A stretch of DNA of 64,000 bases from Amycolatopsis saalfeldensis. Its GTDB lineage: Bacteria > Actinomycetota > Actinomycetes > Mycobacteriales > Pseudonocardiaceae. The stretch covers positions 62,001 through 126,000 of the forward strand of contig NZ_FOEF01000018.1 of NCBI RefSeq assembly GCF_900110575.1. The letters run 5' to 3'. Within the stretch, counting starts at the first letter, position 1. Every line of letters begins with the position of its first letter. The position numbers and the translations under genes are program-made. The notes beneath the pieces were generated by a model. It saw only the letters and a list, made by a program, of their open reading frames with translations, was not told where the DNA came from and made no database searches. Of this stretch, positions 8,289-17,947 are shown in pieces.

Positions 8289-10442
8289 TCAGCGCGCCTG
8301 GCGGCTCTCCTTGATCCGCCGGTAGATGCGGCGCGACGCCAGCAGGAGCAGCGCGCACCCGGCCACGACGGTGAAGATGATCGTGATCGGGCCGTACTCG
8401 GTCGAGGTCAGCTCGAACCGCGCGGTCGTGCCGAGCGAGGTGCCCGCGGGGGTGTTCAACGACACATCGACGCTGAGCAGGCCGGCGCGCAGGGCCTCGA
8501 TCTGCAGGTACTCGTTCTTGCTGCCCCCGGCCGGGAAGAACAGGTTCTGCGCGGCCAGCGGGCGGATGCCGACGTTGTTCTTCAGCGCGACCTGCGCCTC
8601 GATGCCGACCGGCAGGTCGTTGCTCACGAACACCGGCAGCGGCGACGAGCCCGAGGCCAGCGCGATCGTCTGCTTCGGCTGCTCCACGGTCACCTGGTTG
8701 GCGATCGCGCCGAGTTCGGCGTTCGCGTTCGCCACCGCGGCGCCGGGCGCGGCCGACTGCCACGCCGTGGACGCGCCGCGCACGATCGCGTCACGCACCG
8801 GCGCGACGATGGTGTCGGGCTGCACCCGCCGGGTGGTGTCCATCCGCATGGCCGACAGCAGCCCGGAGGCCTGCGTGTCGAGGGTCGAAAGCGTGGCCGA
8901 GTCGCCGGTCCCGGCGGGCTGGTCGCGGTTGCCGGCCGACAGCGAAGCGGTGCCCGTCGGGTCGGTCTGCAGCTGCGACGTCAGCGGCGTGGCGGAGGCC
9001 ATCCCGTCGCCGAAGAAGGTGCCGAGCTCGTTCAGGAACGAGGTCAGCTCGGACATCGGCGCGGCCCAGCGGCGCGGCGGCGCGACCAGCAGCCGCGCGT
9101 TCTGCTTCGCGTCCGCTCGGCCCAGGCCCGCTTCGTACGCGATGGCGGCCAGGCCGTTCTGCCCGGAGATCGCGGGCTGGGAGGCCGCGCCGACGGTGGT
9201 CGGGGCCTGCGGGTTCGGCGGGGCGCCGGTCATCGCGCTCGCGATCAGCCCGTCGATCGGCTGGGCGCGCAGCCCGCCCGTGGACAGGGTGACGGCGCCG
9301 GTGACCGGCGTCTTGGACTGGAGCTTCGAGCCGTCCGTGAGCACCGTGCCGAACCCGGCGCCGGCGATCGCGGTGAGCGCCTGCCCGTCCGGCGTCCCGT
9401 CCGGCCACAGCACGCCTTCCTGCGGCTGGACGCCGAGCAGCTGCCGGATCGTCGCGGCGCCGCCCAGCGCGGACTGGAGCAGGTTGGGGTCGGTCCCGGT
9501 GGCGGAGTGCACCTGGCCCAGCGTGGTGAGGTCGGCGTCGGCGAACGGCATGGTGACCACGCAGCGGTCCTTGACCAGCGCGCGAAGCGACGACAGCCAG
9601 TCACTCGCCGCGGCGGCGTTCTGGCCCTGCGCGCCGCCGACGAGGTAGCCGCGGGTCATCGCGTCGACGGTCCGCAGCAGGTCGGGGTCGAGCGCGAAGC
9701 ACAGCGATTCGCGGACGTGGGGGTTGTTCTCCTGCGCCGCCCGCGCGGCGGAGACCAGGGAGTACAGCCGCCCGTTCGGCTTCAGCTCGTTCTCCAGCGT
9801 GTCGTCCGACAGCGTCAGCCGGCCGCCGTACGGCGTCGAGAGCACGTGCGGGGAGCTGTCGGTGATCGGCCAGAGGACGCTGACGTTCGCGTGCTTGGAC
9901 GGCGGCGGCAGCGAGTTCCCGGACTTCCCGCCCGGCGCCGAGAGCACCGGCATCAGCACGCTGACGGCGGCGAGCCGAGCGGTGCCGCCGAACTCGGGCG
10001 TGCCGTTGACGTTCACCAGCATCGGGTACACGCCGGGCCGGTTCAGCGCGCTCTTGCCGGTGAGCGGGACCTGGATGTCGAAACGCGCGCTCTGGCCCGG
10101 CTCGAGCGAATCGGTGAGCGTGTTGAAGTCCGTCAGCGGGGTGTCCTGGATCGGCTCGCCCGCCAGCACGCCCGATATCGCGCGGTCGTTGGTCAGCCGC
10201 TCGCCGACCTGCAGCCGCGCCTGCGGGCGCGCGATCCGGCGGTCGCCGATGTTGGTCACGGTGCCGGAGACCGAAAGCGTCGTCGAGGCACCGGTGACGA
10301 CGCGGGGGCTCAGCTGGGCGAGGTCGATCCGCAGCCGCGGGGGCTCCGGGCTCGGCTCGTCCTGGGCCTGCGCGGGCGCGCCGATCAGGGCGGCCACTGC
10401 GAAGAACAGCAGGGACAGGAAGAAGGCGGCCGGCCGCTTCAC
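8289..10442 (-). CDS. DUF6049 family secreted/membrane-anchored protein (Rv3909-like)
   Basis: 717 residues with a Sec signal peptide (1-~26, ending AQAQ), a long extracytoplasmic region beginning with a CARDB-like beta domain (STTLSVSGTVTNIGDRRI), and a single C-terminal membrane helix (~685-707) followed by a basic tail (SRRIYRRIKESRQAR). The function is unknown. Its conserved place between a Nudix gene and murJ, as for Rv3909, suggests an envelope role linked to peptidoglycan assembly. It begins 14 nt after the Nudix stop. Confidence 0.75.
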   Translation of the reverse strand: MKRPAAFFLSLLFFAVAALIGAPAQAQDEPSPEPPRLRIDLAQLSPRVVTGASTTLSVSGTVTNIGDRRIARPQARLQVGERLTNDRAISGVLAGEPIQDTPLTDFNTLTDSLEPGQSARFDIQVPLTGKSALNRPGVYPMLVNVNGTPEFGGTARLAAVSVLMPVLSAPGGKSGNSLPPPSKHANVSVLWPITDSSPHVLSTPYGGRLTLSDDTLENELKPNGRLYSLVSAARAAQENNPHVRESLCFALDPDLLRTVDAMTRGYLVGGAQGQNAAAASDWLSSLRALVKDRCVVTMPFADADLTTLGQVHSATGTDPNLLQSALGGAATIRQLLGVQPQEGVLWPDGTPDGQALTAIAGAGFGTVLTDGSKLQSKTPVTGAVTLSTGGLRAQPIDGLIASAMTGAPPNPQAPTTVGAASQPAISGQNGLAAIAYEAGLGRADAKQNARLLVAPPRRWAAPMSELTSFLNELGTFFGDGMASATPLTSQLQTDPTGTASLSAGNRDQPAGTGDSATLSTLDTQASGLLSAMRMDTTRRVQPDTIVAPVRDAIVRGASTAWQSAAPGAAVANANAELGAIANQVTVEQPKQTIALASGSSPLPVFVSNDLPVGIEAQVALKNNVGIRPLAAQNLFFPAGGSKNEYLQIEALRAGLLSVDVSLNTPAGTSLGTTARFELTSTEYGPITIIFTVVAGCALLLLASRRIYRRIKESRQAR

Positions 10443-10456
10443 TCGGGTGCTCCCTC

Positions 10457-10963
10457 TCAGGCGCGGTCGTCGTGCGCGAAAAGTTCTTTGGCCTTGCGGA
10501 CCAGCTTGCGCTCGTCCGAATAGGCGAGAGTGTGCTCCAGCTCGGCCAGCGGGACCCAGGCGACCTCGGTGACTTCGACGTCCTCGTCGGAGAGCTCGCC
10601 GCCCGTCGACTCGAGCAGGAAGTGGTGCACGGTCTTGTGCACCCGGCGTCGTTCGGCCACGAACCAGTAGTCGATGGTGCCCAGCGGGCGCAGCACCCGC
10701 GCCGAGATGCCCGTTTCCTCCTGCACCTCGCGCATCGCGGTCTGTTCCACCGTCTCACCGTCCTCGATGTGGCCCTTCGGCAACGACCAGAGCAGTTTGC
10801 CGTGCCGGTCGAGCCGCCCGATCAGCGCGGCATGCTCACGGGCCGGGTCGACGACCAGCCCGCCGGCCGAGGTCTCGTCCACGGTGGTCAGCCGCCTGCC
10901 GCGCTGGCGCCTGCGCCGCCTCCGCGGCTTGGGCGCTCCGGCGCGGCCGGCAGATCCAGGCAT
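10457..10963 (-). CDS. Nudix hydrolase (MutT4-like)
   Basis: 168 residues. A basic N-terminal tail (PKPRRRRRRQRGRR) precedes a Nudix domain whose box spans about 64-85, starting GHIEDGETVEQ and ending REVQEETG, with all catalytic glutamates present. Nudix enzymes hydrolyse nucleoside diphosphates linked to another moiety. The substrate cannot be read from sequence; the syntenic M. tuberculosis protein is MutT4. It heads the minus-strand operon to murJ and is divergent from pcnA, with a ~100-nt shared promoter region. Confidence 0.88.
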   Translation of the reverse strand: MPGSAGRAGAPKPRRRRRRQRGRRLTTVDETSAGGLVVDPAREHAALIGRLDRHGKLLWSLPKGHIEDGETVEQTAMREVQEETGISARVLRPLGTIDYWFVAERRRVHKTVHHFLLESTGGELSDEDVEVTEVAWVPLAELEHTLAYSDERKLVRKAKELFAHDDRA

Positions 10964-11064
10964 GCTGCGATGCTAGAGCAAACGGTTGCCCAGGTACGCT
11001 GGCTCTCCGTGTCCGTGTCCGACGGTGCCCGTAGTAGTGGCGCCACTTCCGTGGTGGGATCGAA

Positions 11065-12510
11065 GTGAACAACCTGGTCGCCCAGCAGAACGCGGTGACG
11101 GAACTGATGCGTGTGTCGCCTTTGGCCGATGAGCTGGCGGAGCGGTTCGCCCGCGCCGGCCACCGGCTGTACCTGGTCGGCGGCAGCGTGCGTGACGCGA
11201 TGCTCGGCCGGCTCTCGGCCGACCTCGACTTCACCACCGACGCGCGGCCCGACCGCGTGCTGCAGATCGTCAGCGAGTGGGGCGACGCGGTGTGGGACGT
11301 CGGCATCGCCTTCGGCACCGTCGGGGTGACGAAAAAGGGCATGACGCTCGAGATCACCACGTTCCGCGCCGACAGCTACGACCGGGTGGGCCGCAATCCC
11401 CAGGTCACCTTCGGCGACAGCATCGAAGGCGACCTGCTCCGGCGCGATTTCACCGTCAACGCGATGGCGATCGACCTGGCGGCCAAGACGTTCATCGACC
11501 CGCACGGCGGCCTCGACGCGTTGCGGCTGAAGGTGCTGGACACTCCCGCGACGCCGCAGGAGTCGTTCGCCGACGACCCGCTGCGGATGCTGCGCGCGGC
11601 CCGGTTCGCCGCGCAGCTCGGCTTCGTCCCCGCACCGCGGGTGGTCGACGCGATGACGTCGATGGCGGACGAGATCACCCGGATCACCGCCGAGCGCGTG
11701 CAGACCGAGCTGTCGAAGCTGATGCTCGCCGACGACCCGCGCCCCGGCCTGGAGCTGCTGGTGGACACCGGCCTGGCCGACCACGTGCTGCCCGAGCTGC
11801 CCGGCATGCGGCTGACGATCGACGAGCACCACCAGCACAAGGACGTCTACCAGCACTCGCTCACCGTGCTCGCGCAGGCGATCGAGCTGGAGCGGACCCA
11901 CGAGCCGCAGTCGGAGCCGGACCTGGTGCTGCGGCTCGCAGCGCTGCTGCACGACGCCGGCAAGCCGGAGACCCGCGAGTTCCAGCCGGGCGGCGGCGTG
12001 AGCTTTCACCACCACGAGGTGGTCGGGGCGCGGATGGCCCGCAAGCGTTTGCGCGCGCTGAAGTACTCCAAGGAGATCGTCGAGGCCGTTTCCCAGCTCG
12101 TGTTCCTGCACCTGCGGTTCCACGGCTACGCGAACGGCGAGTGGACCGATTCGGCCGTGCGCCGTTACGTCACCGACGCCGGCGATCTGCTGACGCGGCT
12201 GCACAAGCTGGTGCGCGCCGACTCGACCACGCGCAACCGCAAGAAGGCGGCCGCGCTGCAGGCGACGTACGACGACCTCGAGGTGCGGATCGCGCGGCTG
12301 AAGGAGCAGGAGGACCTGGACCGGGTCCGCCCCGACCTCGACGGCAACGAGATCATGCGGCTGCTCGGCCTCAAACCGGGCCCGGACGTCGGCCGCGCGT
12401 GGAAGTTCCTCAAGGAGCTGCGCCTCGACCGCGGCCCGTTGGACCACGACGAGGCCGTGGCCGAGCTGAAGCGCTGGGCCGCCTCCGAAGGGCTCACCGC
12501 CGGGGATTGA
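11065..12510 (+). CDS. pcnA: CCA-adding tRNA nucleotidyltransferase / poly(A) polymerase family
   Basis: 481 residues of the class II nucleotidyltransferase family. The N-terminal head has LVGGSVRDAMLGR and the catalytic DLDFTTD, followed by RRDFTVNAMA. The C-terminal part has an HD motif (LLHDAGKPETR). It adds or repairs the 3' CCA of tRNAs. The GTG at 11065 (GTGAACAACCTG) is preceded by GGTGGGATCGAA. The gene is divergent from the Nudix operon exactly as Rv3907c is from Rv3908. Confidence 0.94.
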   Translation: MNNLVAQQNAVTELMRVSPLADELAERFARAGHRLYLVGGSVRDAMLGRLSADLDFTTDARPDRVLQIVSEWGDAVWDVGIAFGTVGVTKKGMTLEITTFRADSYDRVGRNPQVTFGDSIEGDLLRRDFTVNAMAIDLAAKTFIDPHGGLDALRLKVLDTPATPQESFADDPLRMLRAARFAAQLGFVPAPRVVDAMTSMADEITRITAERVQTELSKLMLADDPRPGLELLVDTGLADHVLPELPGMRLTIDEHHQHKDVYQHSLTVLAQAIELERTHEPQSEPDLVLRLAALLHDAGKPETREFQPGGGVSFHHHEVVGARMARKRLRALKYSKEIVEAVSQLVFLHLRFHGYANGEWTDSAVRRYVTDAGDLLTRLHKLVRADSTTRNRKKAAALQATYDDLEVRIARLKEQEDLDRVRPDLDGNEIMRLLGLKPGPDVGRAWKFLKELRLDRGPLDHDEAVAELKRWAASEGLTAGD

Positions 12511-12529
12511 TCTCGCACTCCGGGCACGG

Positions 12530-12551
12530 CCGGTCACCCTGGGGTGGCCGG
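12530..12551 (+). terminator. short hairpin after pcnA
   Basis: CCGGTCACC and GGTGGCCGG pair with one mismatch around a 4-nt loop, 20 nt after the pcnA stop. Compact and GC-rich with no T-run, so it could be a weak terminator. Confidence 0.4.
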
Positions 12552-12696
12552 ATCCGGCGCCCGGCGAACACGAGTCGAATTCGTGATCGCGAATTCGCCC
12601 GTTTCCCCGTTCGGCCCCTGGATGGATACCCGGCGAGCGGGAATACTCGCTGCCCCGGGTGTGCCGTCGGGGGCGCGCCCCGATCTGGGGAGATCG

Positions 12697-14019
12697 ATGG
12701 CGGCGCAGACGTCCGAAGGCCGCACCGCGAGCTTCCTGGTGACCCTGCTGCGACGCGGCACGCCCGCGCTGGCGACCGCGACCACCGGGCTCACCGACGA
12801 GATCGCCGACCCCACCCCGGTCCGGGCGCTGCAGCGGATCTCACGCATGGCCGGCCCGGTCGACGCGAGGTACAACGACGGCCTGCTGCTGCGGGCCGCG
12901 CGGTACGTGGTGCTGGTGCCGCTGGCCTACCGGATCGTCGCGGTGCCCGGCGCGTTCGGCGCGTTCGTGGTGGCGCACGGTGCGCAGGGCGCGCTGCCGG
13001 TGGGGCTGGTCGCGCTCTGCTCGATGGCGATGAGCGCGTTCGGCATGTTCTGGATGCTGCGCCGGGCCCCGTTCCGCAGCGGCCAGGCGGCGCGGCTGCT
13101 GATCGTCGACCTGGTCATCACGGTGGTGTTCCAGCTGGTCATCGGCCTGAGCGTGCCTTCGGCGGTGTTCCACGACGCGCTAGGGGTCGCCGAGAAGCAC
13201 CTGCTGGGGGACATCGCGCTGCTCACACTCGCCGTCGGCATTCCGGCGGGTATCGGGCTGGCGGTGCTGAGCCTGCCCGTCCGGCTGCTGTCGGACTGGC
13301 TCAACAGCGGCTCGGCCGATTTCACGCAGGCCTGGTCGATTTACCCGACGATGTTCGGCGTCCTGTTCACCGGGATCGGCGGGCTGATCCTGGTGGGCCT
13401 CGGCACGCGGCTCGCGCTGGCGTACGGGATCCGCAACGGGCGGCTCGCCGAGCGCGCGCAGCAGCACCGGATGCTGCACGACACCGTGTTGCAGACGCTG
13501 GAGGCCATCTCGCTCGGCGGCGCCGGGGATTCCCGGGAGCGGCTCGTCGAGGTGCAGCGGCTGGCCCGCGCGCAGGCGATGGAGCTGCGGCAGACCATCG
13601 AGACGGCCGCCGCGCAACGCGCCGAGGAGGGCTCGCGGCCGCTGGGTGAGAAGCTCGCCGCGCTGGCCGCCGAGATGGCGCGTGACGGCTTGCGCGCGCA
13701 GCTGGTGATCTCCGAGCTGGACGACGACACGCTTTCCGAGGTCCGGCAGATCGCGATCCGCGACGCGGTGCGCGAGGCGCTGCGCAACACGATGAAACAC
13801 GCGGGGACCGACAAGGTCGTGGTCCGGGTGGAGGAGCGCGACGGCGGCATCGCCGTGATCACGCGTGACCACGGCACCGGGTTCAGCACCGAGACGCGCC
13901 CCGCGGGATTCGGCATCAGCGAGTCGATCACCGCGCGGCTGGCCGAGGTCGGCGGCACGTCGCTGGTGGAATCGACGCCCGGCAACGGCACGCGGGTGAC
14001 GTTGTGGGTGCCGTTTTGA
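12697..14019 (+). CDS. orphan sensor histidine kinase, multi-pass membrane
   Basis: About 440 residues from the ATG at 12697, which has GGGGAG 4 nt upstream; the frame stays open to 12544 without a better start. Five or six hydrophobic helices occupy ~65-240. A dimerisation helix with LHDTVLQTLEAIS (likely phospho-His) follows, then an HATPase_c domain with N-box LRNTMKHAG and G-boxes HGTGFS, GFGI and GNGTRV. This is the HisKA_3-type layout used with NarL/LuxR regulators, but no response regulator is adjacent: a methyltransferase gene follows after 25 nt. The signal is unknown. Confidence 0.85.
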   Translation: MAAQTSEGRTASFLVTLLRRGTPALATATTGLTDEIADPTPVRALQRISRMAGPVDARYNDGLLLRAARYVVLVPLAYRIVAVPGAFGAFVVAHGAQGALPVGLVALCSMAMSAFGMFWMLRRAPFRSGQAARLLIVDLVITVVFQLVIGLSVPSAVFHDALGVAEKHLLGDIALLTLAVGIPAGIGLAVLSLPVRLLSDWLNSGSADFTQAWSIYPTMFGVLFTGIGGLILVGLGTRLALAYGIRNGRLAERAQQHRMLHDTVLQTLEAISLGGAGDSRERLVEVQRLARAQAMELRQTIETAAAQRAEEGSRPLGEKLAALAAEMARDGLRAQLVISELDDDTLSEVRQIAIRDAVREALRNTMKHAGTDKVVVRVEERDGGIAVITRDHGTGFSTETRPAGFGISESITARLAEVGGTSLVESTPGNGTRVTLWVPF

Positions 14020-14044
14020 ACCCTGGCCTGCTAAACACAGCGAG

Positions 14045-14890
14045 GTGACCGACTTTCTCGCCGACGCGCTGGCCGCCTACCGAGCCGGGGACGCCGCCCG
14101 GGCCGCGACACTGGCCGCCAGCGCCGATTCCTCGCTCGGTGCCGAGCTTTCCGCCTATCTCGCCACGGACGGCTCCGGCCCGGTGTACGACCAGCCGCGC
14201 GCCTTCACCACGTTCATCCGCGGCGGCGGCAACGTCGGGCTGTACCGCCGGCTGAGCGCCGAGCTGGCCGCGCGGTACGACCGGCTGCGCCCGGAATCCT
14301 TGCTGGACTTGGGTTGTGGCGACGGGTTGGCCGTCGTCCCGGCGCTGGCCCAAGCGTCGTTCCGGCCGTCACGGGTCGACTTGGTGGAGCCGTCGGCCGG
14401 GCTGCTGTCCGCTGTGGACGTTCCCGGCGGCAACCGGTTCGAGTCGACCGCGCAGGACTTCCTGGCCGCGCACGGTTCCACGTGGAACCTTGTGCAGTCG
14501 ACGTTCGCGCTCCAGTCCATTCCGCCGGCCGACCGCGAGGAAGTCCTTCGCACGCTGCGCCCCCGCACCGGAACGCTGTTGCTGGCGGAGTTCGACGTCC
14601 CGGACCTGACCGAGGGTTCGCCGGAGCACCTCCGGTCGCTGGCCGCGCGGTACGAACGCGGCATCGCGGAGTACGGCGAAGAGGCTTCCCTTGTCGCACA
14701 AGGGTTTCTCATGCCCGTGCTGCTCGGCGTCGCCGCCGGTGCGCAGCGCACGAACTGGGAGCAGCCGGCCGCGGGCTGGTCGGCGCAGCTCACCGCCGCC
14801 GGCTTCACTGACGTCACCGTCGAACCACTCGCCGACTACTGGTGGTCGCCCGCAGTCCTCGTCACCGCGCGCGGTTCACACGCGGGATAG
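14045..14890 (+). CDS. class I SAM-dependent methyltransferase
   Basis: 281 residues. Motif I is LLDLGCGDGLAVV (about 86-98), followed by an acidic strand end (RVDLVEPSAG) and a motif-IV-like segment. The first ~80 residues are a helical cap with no recognised motif. The substrate is unknown. It starts at GTG 14045, 25 nt after the histidine kinase, and ends overlapping the convergent minus-strand gene by 15 nt. It contains the parS-like palindrome at 14474-14489. Confidence 0.75.
   Translation: MTDFLADALAAYRAGDAARAATLAASADSSLGAELSAYLATDGSGPVYDQPRAFTTFIRGGGNVGLYRRLSAELAARYDRLRPESLLDLGCGDGLAVVPALAQASFRPSRVDLVEPSAGLLSAVDVPGGNRFESTAQDFLAAHGSTWNLVQSTFALQSIPPADREEVLRTLRPRTGTLLLAEFDVPDLTEGSPEHLRSLAARYERGIAEYGEEASLVAQGFLMPVLLGVAAGAQRTNWEQPAAGWSAQLTAAGFTDVTVEPLADYWWSPAVLVTARGSHAG
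14474..14489. promoter_or_regulatory. parS-like ParB binding site
   Basis: GGTTCCACGTGGAACC is a perfect 16-bp palindrome. Its core GTTCCACGTGGAAC fits the broad bacterial parS pattern GTTNCACGTGNAAC. It lies inside the methyltransferase gene and close to the cwlM/trx locus that adjoins parAB in relatives. Confidence 0.7.
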
Positions 14891-16774
14891 CGCCCCGGCC
14901 TCCACGTGCTGCGCGATCGGGCGCGGCAGCAGGTACGCGACGGCGCCGCCGGGCATCGGGCCCCACGGCGCGGTCACGCCGGTGAGCACCCGCAGCGCCC
15001 GCTGCACCCGGTACTGCTGGTGTTCCCGCTCCCGCGCGGGAGTCAGCGAGGTCTCCTCGAACCGCGCGGACGCCGAGTGCACGAGGTTGCCCGTCTCGTT
15101 GCCGTAGCGCTGCACGGTGACGCCCGCGGGCAGCACGATCAGCCGCTTGCCGCGGTAGAAGCTCAACGGCGGCTCGCCGCGCTGCGGGAGGATCGGCCAG
15201 TCCGCCGGCTGGTCGGACTCGTCGGGCGCGCGCGGCGGCAGCATCAGCAGCGTGCCGAGCAGGTACCGCGCGGCGTCGGCCAGGTTCGGGAACGCAACCG
15301 GCTCCGTCGACGGCGGGCGCGAGATCTCCCAGCCGTTGTCGGCGCGGCGCAGCGTCCAGACATCGTCGACCGGCACCTCGTTCGCGCCGATGCGATAGGC
15401 GGAGGCGGGCACGCCGTGCTCCACCAGCCGTTGCTGAAGCAGCGCGAGCGTCTCGGCGGCCCGCAGCGGACGGCCTGGGTCTCCTTCGCGCGCGACGCGG
15501 GCCAGCGCCGTGTCGTCGGGAAGGTCGGCTTCGGAGCGCTTCGGCCGCGGCTGGCCGAGCACGTCGGCCTCCGCCGTGGCCCGCACCAGCTCACGCACCA
15601 TCGGCGGCCGGAACCCGGCCGCGCGGATGTGCTCCACCAGCTCGGGTTCCGGTGGCACGCCGTACTTCCGCAGGTAGTGCGGGACGGCGGCGGGCCAGAT
15701 CCAGGCGCCGTCGGTGTGGAAGGCCTGTGGCACGTCCGGCGGCCCGCCGGGCGCGAAGATGTCCGGCTGCGGCGCCGGGCGATGCATCGCGACGGGCGCG
15801 CGGAACAGGTAGTCGAGCACCCCGCGGACCTGGTCCGGCGGCACCGGCGGGCGGTTGACCACGGGCCGTTCGCCCTCGTTGTGGGCATCGACCACCCGGG
15901 CCTGGCGGAAGGCGATGTCGAGCGGCGTCTCGGCCTTCGCGGCCAGCCACTCGGGAAGCTGCTTCGGCGAGCGCGCGAAGTTCGCCAGCTCCAGCGCGTA
16001 CGACTGGGAGTTCGGACGGCCGTTGTCGTGCGGCGGGAGGCGCCACACGGGTTCGGCGTCGGCGTCGAAGTCGAAATCGAACTGCGCCTCGGTGTCCAGC
16101 GTGAACGTGCCCTGGAACCAGGTGCCGCTCTCCGGCTGGTACATCGCGGCGCGCAGCTGGGCGAACAGCGTGGTCAGCTGCGGCGGCGCGGGCAGCGACA
16201 CGGACACCGGCCCGTTCTCGTCGCCGATGGCGCGGACCTCCAGCTCCGAGTAGTCCCCGATCTGCCGGAACTGGGCGCCGACCCGCGTCCAGCCGCCGGG
16301 CACGGCGCGCAGCGTGCGGCCGATGGCGCGCAGCAGCTTGCTCTGGTCGCCGTCGGTCTCCTCGTGCGCCTCGGTGCGGTAGTCCCGGCGGGTCTGCCAG
16401 AGCCCCGTGAGCTGCTTCGCGGGGACCGTCACCGAGAAATCGGTGAGGCCGAGCTGGGCGGCGCGCACGGGATCGTGCTGCGTCCACCGCAAGGTCAGCT
16501 CGGTCTGCTCACCAGGGGCGACCTCGAACAGCTCGTTGTCGTACTCGCAGTACGACTGGAGCGTGAACGTCGCCGGGACCTCGCTCGCGAGGACCACCCG
16601 GGCCGGACGGCCTTCGTGCTCCCGGTCGAAGCCTTCGGGTGTGTCCTCGTCGTCCGGCAGCAGCGAAAGCAGCAGCGTGCCGTCGGTGGTCGACCGCTCG
16701 GCCGCGAACGTTCGCCCCTCCAGCGTCGCGTACAGCCCGTCCGGGCGTTCCGCCGCTTCGACCCGGTAGCGCAC
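14876..16774 (-). CDS. large protein with immunity-like (YezG-type) region and C-terminal TNT-like domain
   Basis: 632 residues. The GTG at 16774 has GGGGAGG 7 nt upstream; the frame continues upstream only as overlap with the previous gene. Residues 1-~190 are a unique acidic region. A YezG-like segment follows (AAMYQPESGTWFQGTF, then FDFDFDADAEPVW), then a helical module (DGAWIWPAAVPHYLRKYGV) and a C-terminal ~110 residues resembling the NAD+ glycohydrolase domain TNT (RYGNETGNLVHSA, then PGGAVAYLLP). Where TNT enzymes have a conserved Gln after the glycines, this protein has Ala, so activity is doubtful. No signal peptide, so cytoplasmic. It is the last gene of a five-gene run and a paralogue of the 462-residue protein upstream. 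Confidence 0.6.
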   Translation of the reverse strand: MRYRVEAAERPDGLYATLEGRTFAAERSTTDGTLLLSLLPDDEDTPEGFDREHEGRPARVVLASEVPATFTLQSYCEYDNELFEVAPGEQTELTLRWTQHDPVRAAQLGLTDFSVTVPAKQLTGLWQTRRDYRTEAHEETDGDQSKLLRAIGRTLRAVPGGWTRVGAQFRQIGDYSELEVRAIGDENGPVSVSLPAPPQLTTLFAQLRAAMYQPESGTWFQGTFTLDTEAQFDFDFDADAEPVWRLPPHDNGRPNSQSYALELANFARSPKQLPEWLAAKAETPLDIAFRQARVVDAHNEGERPVVNRPPVPPDQVRGVLDYLFRAPVAMHRPAPQPDIFAPGGPPDVPQAFHTDGAWIWPAAVPHYLRKYGVPPEPELVEHIRAAGFRPPMVRELVRATAEADVLGQPRPKRSEADLPDDTALARVAREGDPGRPLRAAETLALLQQRLVEHGVPASAYRIGANEVPVDDVWTLRRADNGWEISRPPSTEPVAFPNLADAARYLLGTLLMLPPRAPDESDQPADWPILPQRGEPPLSFYRGKRLIVLPAGVTVQRYGNETGNLVHSASARFEETSLTPAREREHQQYRVQRALRVLTGVTAPWGPMPGGAVAYLLPRPIAQHVEAGALSRV

Positions 16775-16812
16775 CTCGGTTCCTCCCCATCCCCTTGATG
16801 ACCCGGAAGAAT

Positions 16813-17895
16813 TTAGTCGACCGGGTAAAGCCTGGACCATCGGTCGTCGTCCGGCGCGTCCGGCCCGAGCTCGGCGACGGCGTCGTCGGCCAGCTCTGTG
16901 ATCACGTCGCGCAGCTCCAGCTGGTTCAGCCAGCGGGCCGGAAGCGCGTCCTCGCCGTACATCGCGCCGACGAGGTTGCCGCAGATCGAGCCGGTGGAAT
17001 CGCTGTCGCCACCGTGGTTCACCGCCGCGAGCAGCGCGGATTCGGCGTCTTCGGTGGTCAAGGCCACGTACACGGACATCGAGAGCGCCGTTTCCCCGAC
17101 GTTGCCCTGCCCTAAAGTCCCCAGTCGTTCCGGCGTCGACGGTCCCGGCGCCGCCAGCGCCTGCTCCAGCGCGGCGTCGGTCTCCTCGTGGCCGGGGTGG
17201 CGCGCCAGCTCGCCGCGCGCGGTCGAGACGGCGTCGTGCAGGGGCTTGCCGATCAGCAGTTCGTGCATCACCACCGCGAAAGCACCGGCCGACAAATACC
17301 CGCTTGGGTGACCGTGGGTCAGCGCCGCGGCCTCGGCCGCGAGTCCGAACACCTCCGCCAGGTCGTCGGACCACAACGCGATGGGCGCGACGCGCATGAC
17401 GCCGCCGCAGCCCTTGGAGTTGTTCACCGGCCGCTCGACGCCGCCGCGGATCCCGGACCGGCCGTACGCCTCCAGCTCGCCGAAGCAGGTCAGCCCCGGC
17501 GCGCGACGGCTGAACAGCTCGCCGTGCGTGATCAGCCGGCCGTCCGGCGCGGCGGTCGCCGACTGCGGCCCGCGCGCCCGCTCCCACGGCACGCCCTGCG
17601 TGTGCAGCCACCGCTGGTACGCCATCTGCAACGAGTGCACGACGTCGCCGGTCCCGGTCCGGCGCCGCTGCGAATGGGCGCGGACCAGGGCTTCGAGCGT
17701 GAACAACGTCATCTGCGTGTCGTCGGTGAAGCGTCCTTCGCCGCCGTACGCGGGGAGGTAACCGGTGATCCCGGCCGGCCCGGCGATCTCCCGGATCCGG
17801 TCCATCGAGTCGAATTCCGTGCCCGCGCCGAGCGCGTCGCCGATCGCCCCGGCGAGCAGGCTGCCGCGCAGCCGGTGTGCCTCCATGCCGCCCAT
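16813..17895 (-). CDS. ADP-ribosylglycohydrolase family protein (catalytic residues intact)
   Basis: About 360 residues of the DraG/ARH family: all-helical dinuclear-metal enzymes that remove ADP-ribose from modified proteins or other acceptors. The metal-binding signatures are complete: GDALG near the N-terminus, FTDDTQMTLFT, and HGGDSDSTGSICG near the C-terminus. I take the ATG at 17895 (MGGMEAHRLRG); ATG 17886 and an upstream GTG are alternatives, with no strong ribosome site for any. It lies 52 nt after the degenerate family member and 38 nt before the TNT-like gene, so reversal of ADP-ribosylation is plausibly the core of this operon. Confidence 0.85.
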   Translation of the reverse strand: MGGMEAHRLRGSLLAGAIGDALGAGTEFDSMDRIREIAGPAGITGYLPAYGGEGRFTDDTQMTLFTLEALVRAHSQRRRTGTGDVVHSLQMAYQRWLHTQGVPWERARGPQSATAAPDGRLITHGELFSRRAPGLTCFGELEAYGRSGIRGGVERPVNNSKGCGGVMRVAPIALWSDDLAEVFGLAAEAAALTHGHPSGYLSAGAFAVVMHELLIGKPLHDAVSTARGELARHPGHEETDAALEQALAAPGPSTPERLGTLGQGNVGETALSMSVYVALTTEDAESALLAAVNHGGDSDSTGSICGNLVGAMYGEDALPARWLNQLELRDVITELADDAVAELGPDAPDDDRWSRLYPVD

Positions 17896-17947
17896 CTTGC
17901 TCAGTGCCACGGCCCGCGTCTCGGGGACCACGGAATTCCCGGACCGG

